64,000 nt of DNA from F23-D06 sp947167635. Its GTDB lineage: Bacteria; Bacteroidota; Bacteroidia; Bacteroidales; WCHB1-69. Positions 34,941 through 43,378 of this stretch are shown here, in pieces. The notes beneath the pieces were generated by a model. It searched no databases, was not told the DNA's origin, and saw nothing but the letters and a program-made list of their open reading frames with translations. The position numbers and the translations under genes are program-made. Each line of letters begins with the position of its first letter. Within the stretch, counting starts at the first letter, position 1. The stretch covers positions 1-64,000 of the forward strand of contig CAMVIT010000007.1 in the NCBI GenBank assembly GCA_947167635.1, read 5' to 3'.

Positions 34941-35504
34941 TTACTCTCCCAATTTGCAGGTCAGCAAGGGCTTGTACTCCGGACCGTCCTTGTGCAGAAA
35001 ACTCTGATACAATGTCAGCTCATGGACAGGGACAGGTTGTGAGAAGCCGGGGGTTGCGGCCTCCACATGTTTCCAAAAGCGGGATTTGTCAACGACGCCT
35101 TTCACGCGCCCCAGTGTGACGTGTGGCACGAAATTGCCGTAGTTGGGTTCCACGCCGAGTGCGATCAGGCGCGGTTCCAACCGGTCGAAAAGCTGGCGGA
35201 AAGGCTGGAACTCCTGAAAGCCGAACCAGAGCACCTCCGGCTTGTAATGGCTCCCAAAAGCACCCAACTTGTTTAGTTCCAGCGAAAACGGCACGCTCTC
35301 GGCACAAGTCTGCCGCAAAGCCTCACAAATGGCGCCCACACGGTCGGGCGGCGTGGCCCCGATGAAACGCAACGTGAGATGACGGATTCCATCCTGCACC
35401 CACACAATATCATCGTGGCGCAACTCATGCCTGAGCTGCGCCACGATAGCATTATAACGGTCGTTGAAAACGACGGGGGTGGCAATGAACAATCGTTTCA
35501 TCAC
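34941..35504 (-). CDS. thpR: RNA 2',3'-cyclic phosphodiesterase
   Basis: A 187-residue 2H phosphoesterase with both HxT motifs: HLTLRFIG (His42, Thr44) and HVTLGRVK (His128, Thr130). Such enzymes open 2',3'-cyclic phosphates on RNA ends and may ligate tRNA halves in vitro. The ATG overlaps the stop of the S9 peptidase gene by 4 nt. A second ATG follows at 35501, so the first Met is uncertain by one residue. Confidence 0.88.
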   Translation of the reverse strand: MMKRLFIATPVVFNDRYNAIVAQLRHELRHDDIVWVQDGIRHLTLRFIGATPPDRVGAICEALRQTCAESVPFSLELNKLGAFGSHYKPEVLWFGFQEFQPFRQLFDRLEPRLIALGVEPNYGNFVPHVTLGRVKGVVDKSRFWKHVEAATPGFSQPVPVHELTLYQSFLHKDGPEYKPLLTCKLGE

Positions 35505-37636
35505 TCGCCCTTCAGATTTTGGTTATGGAAACGGAGCAGTTTGTGCCAAAGGTGCACACGCTCCGGTCCTACCACGTTGTGGTCGTACGCCGTGTAGGGG
35601 AAATATTCGATCTCAATGCCGTCGGTCACGGCCTGGCGCATCAGCTCCAAGGTGTGCTGCCACACCACCGTATGGTCCTGGCAGCCGTGCATCACCAGCA
35701 ACGGGCATTTCACATTCTTGATCTTGGGGATGAGGTTGGCGTGAGCATAGCCTTCGGGGTTCTCCTGGGGCGTGTCCATGTAACGCTCTCCGTACATCAC
35801 CTCATACCATTCCCAGTTGACCACGGGGCCTCCGCACGAGGCCGCACGGAACTCGTCGGGATGCTCCGTGATGAGCGACAATGTCATGAAGCCGCCGTAG
35901 CTCCAGCCATCCAGGCCGATGCGATCGGCATCCACGTATGGAAGCTTTTTCAGGTACTCAACACCACACATCTGGTCTTCCACCTCCTTGACGCCCAAGT
36001 TACGGTGAATGCACTTCTCAAATTCGGCACCGCGGTTCTGCGTGCCACGGTTGTCGAGCGTGAAGACCACATAGCCCTGCTGCGCCATGTATTCAAGAAA
36101 AACACCGCCGGAGACAAAACTGTTGGTAACCAACTGTGAATGAGGACCACCGTAAACGTAAATCAGACAGGGATACTGTTTGTTCATGTCCATATTGGGC
36201 GGCGTGATCAGGCGGCACCAAAGCGAATCGCCCACGCGGTTGCGGATGGGGAATATGGAGGTGGTGCCCATCGCACAATCCTTGTAGGGGTTCTTGGAGG
36301 TGAGGATGGTCTTGGTGGTCTTGCCCTGACTGCTCACGACCGAGATAATCCGCGGGGTGGTCACGTTGGTGAAATAATCCATGAAGTAGGTGCATTTTTC
36401 GTTAAAAACGGGATAGTGTGTGCCGTCAGCATCCGCCAAACGGGTGATTTTCCCGTCTTTCAGGGAGACCTTGCAAACATACTGGTTAACAGGTTTCTCC
36501 TGCGGGGCGATGGTAAAATAGACGTATTGCTCCTTCTCGTCCTTCCCGCAATACTCCACAATGTCGAAACGACCGTCCACGACTTTCTTGAAGGACCTGC
36601 AGTCGTGCATATACAGATACAAATGCTTCCAGCCGTCGCGGTCACTGAACCAGAGGAAATCGCCGTTTTTCATAAAAATCATGCGTTGAGTCGGCTCCAC
36701 GTAGCGACTGTCGCTCTCCTCAATGAGGACCCTCAGTTTTTGTCCGGTCAGGAGGTCATAGCGGATGAGCTTGGAGTGGTTCTGCTCGCGGTTGAGGTGC
36801 GTGATGTAGATGTATTGCTCATCAGGAGAGAAGGTAACATTGGTAAGGAACTCGCCGTCAGCCTTGTCGGTTTTGACGTAGTGGTAAACAGGCTTGCCCG
36901 CCTTGGCAGACTGGGCCACGTCGAAGATGCCGAGGGTGACCACGTGGGAATTGCGGCCGGCCATCGGGTACTTGATGTTCTCCACCGTCGCGATGGGCGT
37001 GGCGGTATTCACCAAGGGATAGTCCTCCACCATGCTTTCGTCCATGCGATAGAAGGCGATGAAGTTGCCCTTCGGGGAGAGGTACTGTCCCTCGTCGATG
37101 CCCCACTCGCTGCGGTGCACCGACTCGCCGAAAACAATGTTGCGGCCCGTGTCGGGACAAAGAAAGATGGGTTTGTAATCGTTGAGTTTTGTCTGCACGA
37201 AGACCCCCTCATCGTTTTTGATGACAAAGAGGCGGTTTTTCAACGATTGGTCGATGACATTGTCCCAATCAACCTTGTCAAGGGTTTCCGTGGTGGTTTT
37301 CCCTTTCACCGATGTGAGGATGGTGTGAGTGCGGGGCACATAGATCGTGTTGGCGTCGAGCCAACCAAAACTGCGGAGGTTCTTAACATCTTGTGCGGCA
37401 AGTGCATCGGAAGAGAGCCAGGTTGTTTCCTTGCCGTTGGCCGCGTTAACCAGCTTGATATTGAAATCGTCATCAATATAGGCATAGGTGTCGGCACCCG
37501 GGCGCCAGCTCAGGCCAGTCACACGGTCAACCCGGTACTTGCCTTCAAAATAGGCGTTCAAGTCGATGGTCTTGTTTTGCGCCCAAAGCGGGGCAGAGCA
37601 AACCATCAGCAGGAGTGCAATAAAAAGTTTTCTCAT
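35501..37636 (-). CDS. S9 family peptidase (dipeptidyl peptidase IV-like)
   Basis: A 711-residue exported serine peptidase. It has a signal peptide (about 1-19, ending APLWAQ), an N-terminal beta-propeller (about 50-440) and an alpha/beta-hydrolase domain (about 450-711). The nucleophile is in GWSYGGF (Ser579), with the Asp in HGCQDHTV and the His in AYDHNV. It likely trims X-Pro or similar dipeptides from peptides in the periplasm, fitting an asaccharolytic, peptide-using lifestyle. It lies 12 nt after the ferritin gene. Confidence 0.92.
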   Translation of the reverse strand: MRKLFIALLLMVCSAPLWAQNKTIDLNAYFEGKYRVDRVTGLSWRPGADTYAYIDDDFNIKLVNAANGKETTWLSSDALAAQDVKNLRSFGWLDANTIYVPRTHTILTSVKGKTTTETLDKVDWDNVIDQSLKNRLFVIKNDEGVFVQTKLNDYKPIFLCPDTGRNIVFGESVHRSEWGIDEGQYLSPKGNFIAFYRMDESMVEDYPLVNTATPIATVENIKYPMAGRNSHVVTLGIFDVAQSAKAGKPVYHYVKTDKADGEFLTNVTFSPDEQYIYITHLNREQNHSKLIRYDLLTGQKLRVLIEESDSRYVEPTQRMIFMKNGDFLWFSDRDGWKHLYLYMHDCRSFKKVVDGRFDIVEYCGKDEKEQYVYFTIAPQEKPVNQYVCKVSLKDGKITRLADADGTHYPVFNEKCTYFMDYFTNVTTPRIISVVSSQGKTTKTILTSKNPYKDCAMGTTSIFPIRNRVGDSLWCRLITPPNMDMNKQYPCLIYVYGGPHSQLVTNSFVSGGVFLEYMAQQGYVVFTLDNRGTQNRGAEFEKCIHRNLGVKEVEDQMCGVEYLKKLPYVDADRIGLDGWSYGGFMTLSLITEHPDEFRAASCGGPVVNWEWYEVMYGERYMDTPQENPEGYAHANLIPKIKNVKCPLLVMHGCQDHTVVWQHTLELMRQAVTDGIEIEYFPYTAYDHNVVGPERVHLWHKLLRFHNQNLKGE

Positions 37637-37648
37637 GTCTTTTCGCTT

Positions 37649-38170
37649 TTATTCCTCCTTGGAAAGCGGAGATGCCTGAGTATAGGTGCGGGCTGCAAGC
37701 TCCTTGTCGAACATATAGAGGCCGTAGCCGTTGTCCTTGATCATCTTGAGGCTGTCAATCATGCCGCGGGCGTTCTCCTCTTCCTCAACCTGCTCGTCAA
37801 TGAACCACTTGAGCATGCTTTGGGTGGCAAAATCCTTCTCCTTGGTGGCAAGGGCGAAGAGGTCGTTGATGAGAGCGGTCACCTTTTGCTCGTGTTTGAG
37901 GGTCTCCTCCACCATATCGAGGGGGTTCTTCCACTCCGTGGGCACAGCGTCAATGGCCTTCAGGACAACGCGGCCGCCACGAGCGACAATATAGTTGTAG
38001 AAAATCTTGGCATGATCCTGTTCTTCCTTGAACTGGATTTCATACCAGTTGGCCATGCCCGAATATCCGAGTTCGTGGCAGTAGGAAGCCATGGAGAGAT
38101 AGAGGTAAGCCGACCACATTTCGGCATTGATTTGGTTGTTGATTGCTTCTTCGATTTTTTTACTAAGCAT
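37649..38170 (-). CDS. ftnA: Non-heme ferritin
   Basis: A 173-residue ferritin. I start at 38170 (MLSKKIEEAIN) because an upstream in-frame start at 38215 would add a tail not found in the family. The ferroxidase ligands are visible: NAEMWSAYLYL (Glu17), FKEEQDHA (Glu50, His53), then the second-helix LKHEQ and FIDEQVEEE. It stores iron, including iron taken from heme by the HmuYRS system (inference). It is part of the run PAP2 phosphatase, ferritin, S9 peptidase, ThpR. Confidence 0.93.
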   Translation of the reverse strand: MLSKKIEEAINNQINAEMWSAYLYLSMASYCHELGYSGMANWYEIQFKEEQDHAKIFYNYIVARGGRVVLKAIDAVPTEWKNPLDMVEETLKHEQKVTALINDLFALATKEKDFATQSMLKWFIDEQVEEEENARGMIDSLKMIKDNGYGLYMFDKELAARTYTQASPLSKEE

Positions 38171-38192
38171 AATGATGTGTTGTTTAAATTGT

Positions 38193-38855
38193 TTATGAAT
38201 AATATTTTTGGGCATTTATAGCGACGCGATTCATCGCGCCAATTGAGTCACAGAAAATTTCAGGGAAAAAACTTCGTCGCATCCAGGCTGAAACAGGAAA
38301 ACTGATGGCGATGGCGAGCAGACAGCCCACAAGGATGTCAGTCGGGTAATGCACGCCGAAATAGGGACGTGTATAGCAAACAGTTATCACATACAACGTC
38401 AACAGGAACGCCAAGGGCCATTTTCTCCGGAGGAAGGGTTTGAGCAACAGGAAGGAGGTGAGGGCGAGCGTAGTACTGTTGGCGGCATGGGAAGAGGGAA
38501 ATCCGTAGTTTCCACCATAGTAGTAGCCACCGCCGGGCTTCCGGAAAATGCGCAACTGCCCGACAAGGTCGGGATCATGGGTGGGACGCAGGCGATGAAG
38601 AAGAGGCTTGAGAATGCCGGAAGAGATGATGTCGGCGCAGGCCACGGCAAGGAACACGACCAACACGGCACGCCAGGCATGGCGACCGTAGAAATGAAAC
38701 ATCAGAGCGATAAGCAGCAGAAAGAGAGGCGTCCAAGCGTATGTGTGCGTGATGGACCACATGACACTGTCCAGCCAGGGGGCATTATGCCCATTGACAA
38801 ACAGCAACATTTTGCGGTCCACGGATTCTATGACATCGGAGAAAAAAAAGTCCAT
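38193..38855 (-). CDS. PAP2-family membrane phosphatase
   Basis: A 220-residue membrane protein with about five spans and the three phosphatase motifs in order: KPLLHRLRP (KxxxxxxRP type), PSSHA and RPYFGVHYPTDI (RxxxxxHxxxD). These enzymes remove phosphate from undecaprenyl pyrophosphate, phosphatidic acid or lipid A. The substrate cannot be told from sequence. It is the first gene of the likely four-gene operon with ferritin. Confidence 0.88.
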   Translation of the reverse strand: MDFFFSDVIESVDRKMLLFVNGHNAPWLDSVMWSITHTYAWTPLFLLLIALMFHFYGRHAWRAVLVVFLAVACADIISSGILKPLLHRLRPTHDPDLVGQLRIFRKPGGGYYYGGNYGFPSSHAANSTTLALTSFLLLKPFLRRKWPLAFLLTLYVITVCYTRPYFGVHYPTDILVGCLLAIAISFPVSAWMRRSFFPEIFCDSIGAMNRVAINAQKYYS

Positions 38856-38873
38856 CCTTCAGTTTCAAGTCGG

Positions 38874-38881
38874 CAAAAGTA
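38874..38881 (-). promoter_or_regulatory. -7 box of the PAP2-ferritin operon
   Basis: TACTTTTG on the minus strand, 18 nt before the PAP2 start. It overlaps the tail of the terminator for the upstream gene. Confidence 0.6.
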
Positions 38882-38909
38882 CAAAAAAAGCCCAACAGTA
38901 TGCACAAAA

Positions 38910-38944
38910 AAACGTCACGACGATCTGCCGTGACGTTTTTTATA
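38910..38944 (-). terminator. Intrinsic terminator after the small barrel gene
   Basis: Hairpin AAAAAACGTCACG / CGTGACGTTTTTT with a 9-nt loop. It has A- and T-runs on both sides, so it could act in both directions. It lies 14 nt after the stop of the 38958-39449 gene. Confidence 0.8.
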
Positions 38945-38957
38945 GAGTGACAATCTC

Positions 38958-39449
38958 TTAGAATCTGTAGCGAAGGCCCACGGCAACGCCGTAGAAGTTG
39001 TTATAAAACGGATACTCATGACCTCTGAAAAAGCCCAGCACGTTAAACATAGGACGCCAGTCAAAGCTGAGGTTCAATGGGATGCCGAATTGGTATTCAA
39101 CACCAATCTGGGCTCCGACGGCCACGGTTACAGGGAGATAATCATACTCTTTCCAGTAACGACCATAATTGAAGCCCACACCGACACCGGGTCCCACATA
39201 CCAGTTCCAGTTGCTGGCACCGATAGCCCAAACCCAGTCAAACATGGCGGTCACACCTGCGTAAGCCCAGTTGTTCCAGACATTGGTAACACCAGCGGTA
39301 AGGTCAACCATCATGTTGTCTTGTGCGATAGAGTGCTGATAAGAGAATTCAAGGTTGCCACCCAAACGGGCGCCAATGGCACGAGGTTGAGCCACAACGG
39401 CAGTGACCATCGCGAAGATAATCATTAAGGAGAAAAATACTTTTTTCAT
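38958..39449 (-). CDS. Small outer-membrane beta-barrel protein
   Basis: A 163-residue protein with a signal peptide (about 1-20, ending VVAQ) and alternating hydrophobic strands with many aromatic residues. It ends VGLRYRF, a typical barrel C-terminal Phe. It resembles small 8-strand barrels of Bacteroidota. No enzyme motif is seen. It lies directly downstream of atpF where atpH would be expected, 41 nt away. Confidence 0.75.
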   Translation of the reverse strand: MKKVFFSLMIIFAMVTAVVAQPRAIGARLGGNLEFSYQHSIAQDNMMVDLTAGVTNVWNNWAYAGVTAMFDWVWAIGASNWNWYVGPGVGVGFNYGRYWKEYDYLPVTVAVGAQIGVEYQFGIPLNLSFDWRPMFNVLGFFRGHEYPFYNNFYGVAVGLRYRF

Positions 39450-39490
39450 CTTGAAATTATTTAATTAGTAATAGGTTAATTGTACCAATT

Positions 39491-39985
39491 TCAGTTCAAA
39501 TGATTTTCGTCAACCCACTTGGCAATGAGTTTTTCTTGTTTGGCCTTGTCGGAGAGTTCCTGTGTCATGACCTTCTCGGCAATGTCGATGGAGAGATTGG
39601 CGATTTCGTTCTTGACATCGGTCATGGCCTTCATCTTCTCGTAGTGAATAGCTTTTTTGGCCTCTTCAATGATGGCCTGAGCCTCGCTGTCGGCCTTGGC
39701 CTTGGCATTGTCCTGTATCTCAATGCTGATCTTGCGGGCTTCGGCGAGAATCTCGTCGCGGTCGGCCTTGGCTTGCGCGAGCATCTCCGCATGACGGAGG
39801 TGGAGATTTTCCATCTCGGCATGCACCTTGGCGGCTTCGTCCAGTTGATCCTGGATTTTTTTGTTACGGCTGGCGATGCCGTTGGTGATGACAGGCCAGG
39901 CGAACTTCGCCAAAATAAACAACAGGATGCCAAAACCGATGAGCATCCAGAAAATTAGTCCAAATGAGGGTTTTATAAGTTCCAT
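39491..39985 (-). CDS. atpF: ATP synthase Fo subunit b
   Basis: A 164-residue subunit b: one N-terminal membrane span (about 7-28, IFWMLIGFGILLFILAKF) followed by a long charged, helical coiled coil. It forms the peripheral stalk. It follows atpE after an 79-nt gap that contains a terminator-like hairpin, and it is not followed by atpH, atpA or atpG. Confidence 0.93.
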   Translation of the reverse strand: MELIKPSFGLIFWMLIGFGILLFILAKFAWPVITNGIASRNKKIQDQLDEAAKVHAEMENLHLRHAEMLAQAKADRDEILAEARKISIEIQDNAKAKADSEAQAIIEEAKKAIHYEKMKAMTDVKNEIANLSIDIAEKVMTQELSDKAKQEKLIAKWVDENHLN

Positions 39986-40011
39986 ATATGATAATTTTCT
40001 AATTCAAATTC

Positions 40012-40056
40012 AAAAAAAGGCAAGACATCCCCGCCAACCGCGGAGATGTCTTTGCC
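40012..40056 (-). terminator. Strong hairpin with T-run between atpE and atpF
   Basis: On the minus strand GGCAAAGACATC-TCCGC pairs with GCGGG-GATGTCTTGCC, then seven T. It fits an intrinsic terminator, but it sits inside the Fo operon, 9 nt after the atpE stop. Confidence 0.8.
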
Positions 40057-40064
40057 GGTTGTCA

Positions 40065-40325
40065 TTAAGCTTTTTTAATGGCGATCAACAAGCATACCAC
40101 GATGGCGAACAGGGCGACACCTTCGATCAAGGCGGCGGCCAGGATCATGTTGGTACGGACATCACCGGCAGCCTCTGGCTGACGGGCGATGGCGGACATG
40201 GCGTCACGGCCAATGTTACCGATGCCGAGACCTGCGCCGATGGCGGAAAGGCCTGCGCCGATGGCAGCACCGAGCCAACCGATGGCAATGCTGTTTGCTT
40301 GCATCAAAATGTTTAAGAGTGACAT
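40065..40325 (-). CDS. atpE: ATP synthase Fo subunit c
   Basis: An 86-residue hairpin of two membrane helices, with ARQPEA in the loop and the ion-binding Glu in AALIEGVALF. The Gln and Ser/Thr that make the sodium site in Na+-type c subunits are replaced (GLGIGN and EGV), so proton coupling is more likely (inference). It is needed in many more copies than subunits a and b. Confidence 0.95.
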   Translation of the reverse strand: MSLLNILMQANSIAIGWLGAAIGAGLSAIGAGLGIGNIGRDAMSAIARQPEAAGDVRTNMILAAALIEGVALFAIVVCLLIAIKKA

Positions 40326-40355
40326 GATAAATGAATTTAAGTTATTAAAAAAGGG

Positions 40356-41468
40356 TTATTTTGCAATTTCGGGAGCCTCCTCGTGACCGCAAGCCATGCC
40401 AATATAGATGGCGCTGAGCAGGGTGAAGACGAAGGCCTGGATGAAAGCCACCAACAGTTCAAGGCAGCCCATGAAGATGTAAAAGAGTATGGAAACAAGC
40501 GAAACACCGTAGCCCAGGGCCGGGGCCATCTGTCCGAAGATGAAAATCAAGGAGATGAATCCCAAGATGATGATGTGACCGGCAGTGATGTTGGCGAACA
40601 GTCGCACCATAAGCACGAAGGGCTTGGTAAAGATGCCGATGGTTTCCACGAGGGGCATGATAGGCAGGGGGAACTTGAGCCACCAAGGCACACCCGGTGT
40701 GTTGAAGATATCCTTCCAATACTCCTTGTCGCCGGAAAATTGGGTGACAAAGAACGTGATGAGGGCCAGGACACCGGTCACAGCAATATTGCCAGTGAGG
40801 TTCGCACCACCCGGAAAGATGGGGATGATACCCATCAGATTATTGAGCAGGATGAAGAAAAAGAGCGTAAGCAGATACGGTGTGTATTTGGGAGCGCGGG
40901 AACCCAACGAAGGGTTGATGACCTCGTCTTGCAGGAAAATCACAACCGGCTCTACAAGACCTTGCAGTCCGCGCGGGGCTTCGTCGGGGTGGCGTTTGTA
41001 CTGTTTGGCCACCGACAGGAATATCCAAGCAATCAAGATGAGCGAGATGAAGAGGGCGCACACGTTTTTGGTAATGGAGATGTTGAACTTGCAAACATGA
41101 TCCACGGCGTATTCCTCCCCTTCTTCAAGATGGCCGGTATAGTCGCCCTGCAGCTTGACGATGCTGCCTTTGTTGTCACCCCACCCCATGGCATAGCCCT
41201 TGTAGGCGGCCTCTCCATGGTGCAATTTGGCGGAACTGAACACCTGCAGGCCATTGTCAATAAGGATGATGGGCAGCGGGATGGTCACGCTTTTGTCACC
41301 ATCGCCGCAGATGTGCCAGCCATAGCTGTCTGTAACATGTTCAATGATGAAAGGGCCGGCATCGAACTCACCCTCCTCCTCGGCGGCGCATGCCAAGCGG
41401 GGTGAAAACAGCAAAGCGAACGCAATTACAAGAGTTGCAACTATAAAGCCAAATTTATTATATTTCAT
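40356..41468 (-). CDS. atpB: ATP synthase Fo subunit a
   Basis: A 370-residue subunit a. It has a long N-terminal extension with a signal-like segment (about 1-28) and an acidic periplasmic region, as in Bacteroidota. The membrane part (about 130-365) holds the essential Arg in MVRLFANITAGH. It forms the proton half-channels. It is the first gene of atpB-atpE-atpF, divergent from the chromate-type transporter pair. Confidence 0.94.
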   Translation of the reverse strand: MKYNKFGFIVATLVIAFALLFSPRLACAAEEEGEFDAGPFIIEHVTDSYGWHICGDGDKSVTIPLPIILIDNGLQVFSSAKLHHGEAAYKGYAMGWGDNKGSIVKLQGDYTGHLEEGEEYAVDHVCKFNISITKNVCALFISLILIAWIFLSVAKQYKRHPDEAPRGLQGLVEPVVIFLQDEVINPSLGSRAPKYTPYLLTLFFFILLNNLMGIIPIFPGGANLTGNIAVTGVLALITFFVTQFSGDKEYWKDIFNTPGVPWWLKFPLPIMPLVETIGIFTKPFVLMVRLFANITAGHIIILGFISLIFIFGQMAPALGYGVSLVSILFYIFMGCLELLVAFIQAFVFTLLSAIYIGMACGHEEAPEIAK

Positions 41469-41545
41469 ACAATATCAATTTGTTATGATTTCAAAAAGGA
41501 GACTTCTCCATAATTTTGAAAAGCGGCGCAATATACAATTTTTTC

Positions 41546-41553
41546 TATTTTTG
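41546..41553 (+). promoter_or_regulatory. -7 box of the chromate-type transporter pair
   Basis: TATTTTTG, 18 nt before the GTG start at 41572. Confidence 0.6.
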
Positions 41554-41571
41554 CAGGCTAAAAAAAATGAC

Positions 41572-42123
41572 GTGAAAACGCTATTGGAATTGTTTGTTTC
41601 ATTCTTCAAAATCGGGGCCTTCACCATTGGTGGGGGGTATGCGATGATTCCCTTGATGGAGAGGGAGATTGTGGACCGCCGGGGGTGGCTTGACCACGAG
41701 TCGTTCCTTGACGTGATGGCAGTAGCACAGGCATTGCCGGGCGTTTTTGCCGTGAACATGGCCACGCAAGTGGGCTATCGGCGGCGCGGCATCATCGGTT
41801 CCGTGGCAGCCGTGACGGGCAACATCCTGGTGCCGATACTCCTCATCCTGGCACTCGCCATCTTTTTCCGCCAGATGCGCGGCAATGCCGTGGTGGAGGC
41901 CGTCTTCAAAGGGGTGCGCCCCGCCGTGGTGGCCCTCATCGCCGCTCCCGTGTTCAACATGGCCAAAACCGCCAGTATCAACTGGCGCAACTGCTGGATC
42001 CCCATAACGGCAACCCTGCTCATCTACCTGCTCGGCGTCTCCCCCACCTGGATCGTGCTCGCCGCCATCGCAGGTGGATTTCTGTACGGACGCTTCCGGC
42101 AGAGAAAGGAGGCCCAATCATGA
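41572..42123 (+). CDS. Chromate transporter family, N-terminal half protein
   Basis: A 183-residue membrane protein. I choose the GTG at 41572 (VKTLLELFVSFFKIG): the promoter box is just upstream, and the longer open frame from 41344 runs antisense through atpB. Family motifs are FFKIGAFTIGGGYAMIPLM, VAQALPGVFAVNMA and GxxGS-type glycines. Short CHR proteins work as pairs. Substrate may be chromate or another oxyanion. It overlaps the next gene by 4 nt. Confidence 0.85.
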   Translation: MKTLLELFVSFFKIGAFTIGGGYAMIPLMEREIVDRRGWLDHESFLDVMAVAQALPGVFAVNMATQVGYRRRGIIGSVAAVTGNILVPILLILALAIFFRQMRGNAVVEAVFKGVRPAVVALIAAPVFNMAKTASINWRNCWIPITATLLIYLLGVSPTWIVLAAIAGGFLYGRFRQRKEAQS

Positions 42124-42695
42124 TTTTGTGGAAGCTCTTCTATACTTTCCTGAAAATAGGCATTTTTACATTCGGCGGCGGATATGCCATGATCGCCCTT
42201 ATCCAGAACGAAGTGGTGGAGAAAAACGGCTGGATGACGGCACAAGAGTTCACGGACATCGTGGCCACGTCGCAGCTCACGCCAGGTCCCGTCGGCATAA
42301 ACACAGCCACCTACACGGGCTACACCGCCGTGGTCAATGCGGGCTACAGTTCCTCACTCGGCATCGCGGGCGCCTTTCTCGCCTCCTTCGCCGTGATTCT
42401 GCTCCCCTTCATCATGACTCTCATCGTCAGCCGGCTGCTGCTCAAGCACAAGGACCACCCTTTGGTGACCGACACCCTGTCCGTCCTGCGGCTCGCCATC
42501 GTGGGGCTCATCGCCGCCGCCGCATTGCTGTTGCTCACCCCTGAGAACTTCGGCACCCCAGGCACGAATATGCTGCAATTCATCGTCAGCAGCATCCTCT
42601 TCGTCGCCGTCTTCATCGCCTCCTACAAATTCAAAGCCAGCCCCATCTTGATCATCCTGATCTGCGGAATAATCGGGTGTGTGGTGTATCTATAG
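42120..42695 (+). CDS. Chromate transporter family, second half protein
   Basis: A 191-residue partner of the previous gene with the same domain: FLKIGIFTFGGGYAMIALI, SQLTPGPVGINTATYTG. About six hydrophobic spans. The ATGA overlap indicates coupled translation and a heterodimer, in which the two halves sit in opposite orientation (known for paired short CHR proteins). No regulator gene is adjacent. Confidence 0.85.
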   Translation: MILWKLFYTFLKIGIFTFGGGYAMIALIQNEVVEKNGWMTAQEFTDIVATSQLTPGPVGINTATYTGYTAVVNAGYSSSLGIAGAFLASFAVILLPFIMTLIVSRLLLKHKDHPLVTDTLSVLRLAIVGLIAAAALLLLTPENFGTPGTNMLQFIVSSILFVAVFIASYKFKASPILIILICGIIGCVVYL

Positions 42696-42787
42696 TGTAT
42701 ATTGGCTCAAAAACCAATCCATACCCAAACGAAAAGCTCGGAACGAGCACAAAGCGACGGAAATTCTGGTGCGAAAGTCACTGTACT

Positions 42788-43195
42788 TTATCGCTCCACC
42801 ACTTCCCAACTCTCGATCCGGCGGGTTTCTGAAGAGAAGTTCACCCCGATTTTGTAGAGCTTGCGCGAATCTTGGGCGAATGGCAAGGCGTACTGCTTCT
42901 CCTCGATTTGTGCCAAGGGCTCGTCGGCGGATTTGTCTAACATGAACTCGAAAATATAGATGTAATCAGCGGTCTCCAACTCGCTGATGGCCAACCCCTC
43001 GAACAATTCTTTCTGTCCTTGGAAATACACCTCCAATGTGGTGATGAGCAGACTCTTGCCAAACCTTCGGGGACGGCTGAGGAAGTAATAACCACCATCC
43101 TTTACCAATCGATGAACAATTTCTGTTTTATCAATGTAGAGGTAATTCTCTTCTCGAATTTTCGCAAATGTCTGTATGCCGATGGGGTATTTCAT
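42788..43195 (-). pseudogene. Internally deleted AAA-ATPase/PD-(D/E)xK family gene
   Basis: The 135-residue product joins the family N-terminus (MKYPIGIQTFAKIREE, LYIDKTE, SRPRRFGKSLL Walker A, FEGLAI) straight to the family C-terminus (DYIYIFEFMLDKSADEPLAQI to RRIESWEVV). The middle, several hundred residues in intact members of about 500 residues, is missing without a frameshift. The junction lies at SELETADY, so short shared sequence may have aided the deletion. It keeps a promoter box at 43215-43222. Product probably inactive. Confidence 0.85.
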
Positions 43196-43214
43196 AACGA
43201 TGTTATTCCCACTG

Positions 43215-43222
43215 CAAAGATA
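43215..43222 (-). promoter_or_regulatory. -7 box of the deleted AAA-ATPase gene
   Basis: TATCTTTG on the minus strand, 19 nt before the start at 43195. Confidence 0.55.
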
Positions 43223-43292
43223 CAATTATTTTCGGGTTAGGAAGACGATTGGTCGTTTTTTGACGACAACTGGGACAACAATTCTTTGAAAG

Positions 43293-43326
43293 CAAAAAAA
43301 AAGCAGTCAGCCATCAGGCCGACTGC
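43293..43326 (-). terminator. Intrinsic terminator of the M48 operon
   Basis: On the minus strand GCAGTC...GACTGC with inner GGCC pairing, followed by a run of nine or more T. It is about 53 nt after the stop of the 43379-44155 gene. Confidence 0.8.
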
Positions 43327-43378
43327 CATATTGTTACTTAATAATTTACAGTTACGAGCTTGGCTGCTATTTCCCCAA

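Noticed and set aside
36140..38221. Long plus-strand open frame of about 693 codons
   Set aside because: Antisense to the S9 peptidase and ferritin genes, both with clear catalytic motifs. No family match.
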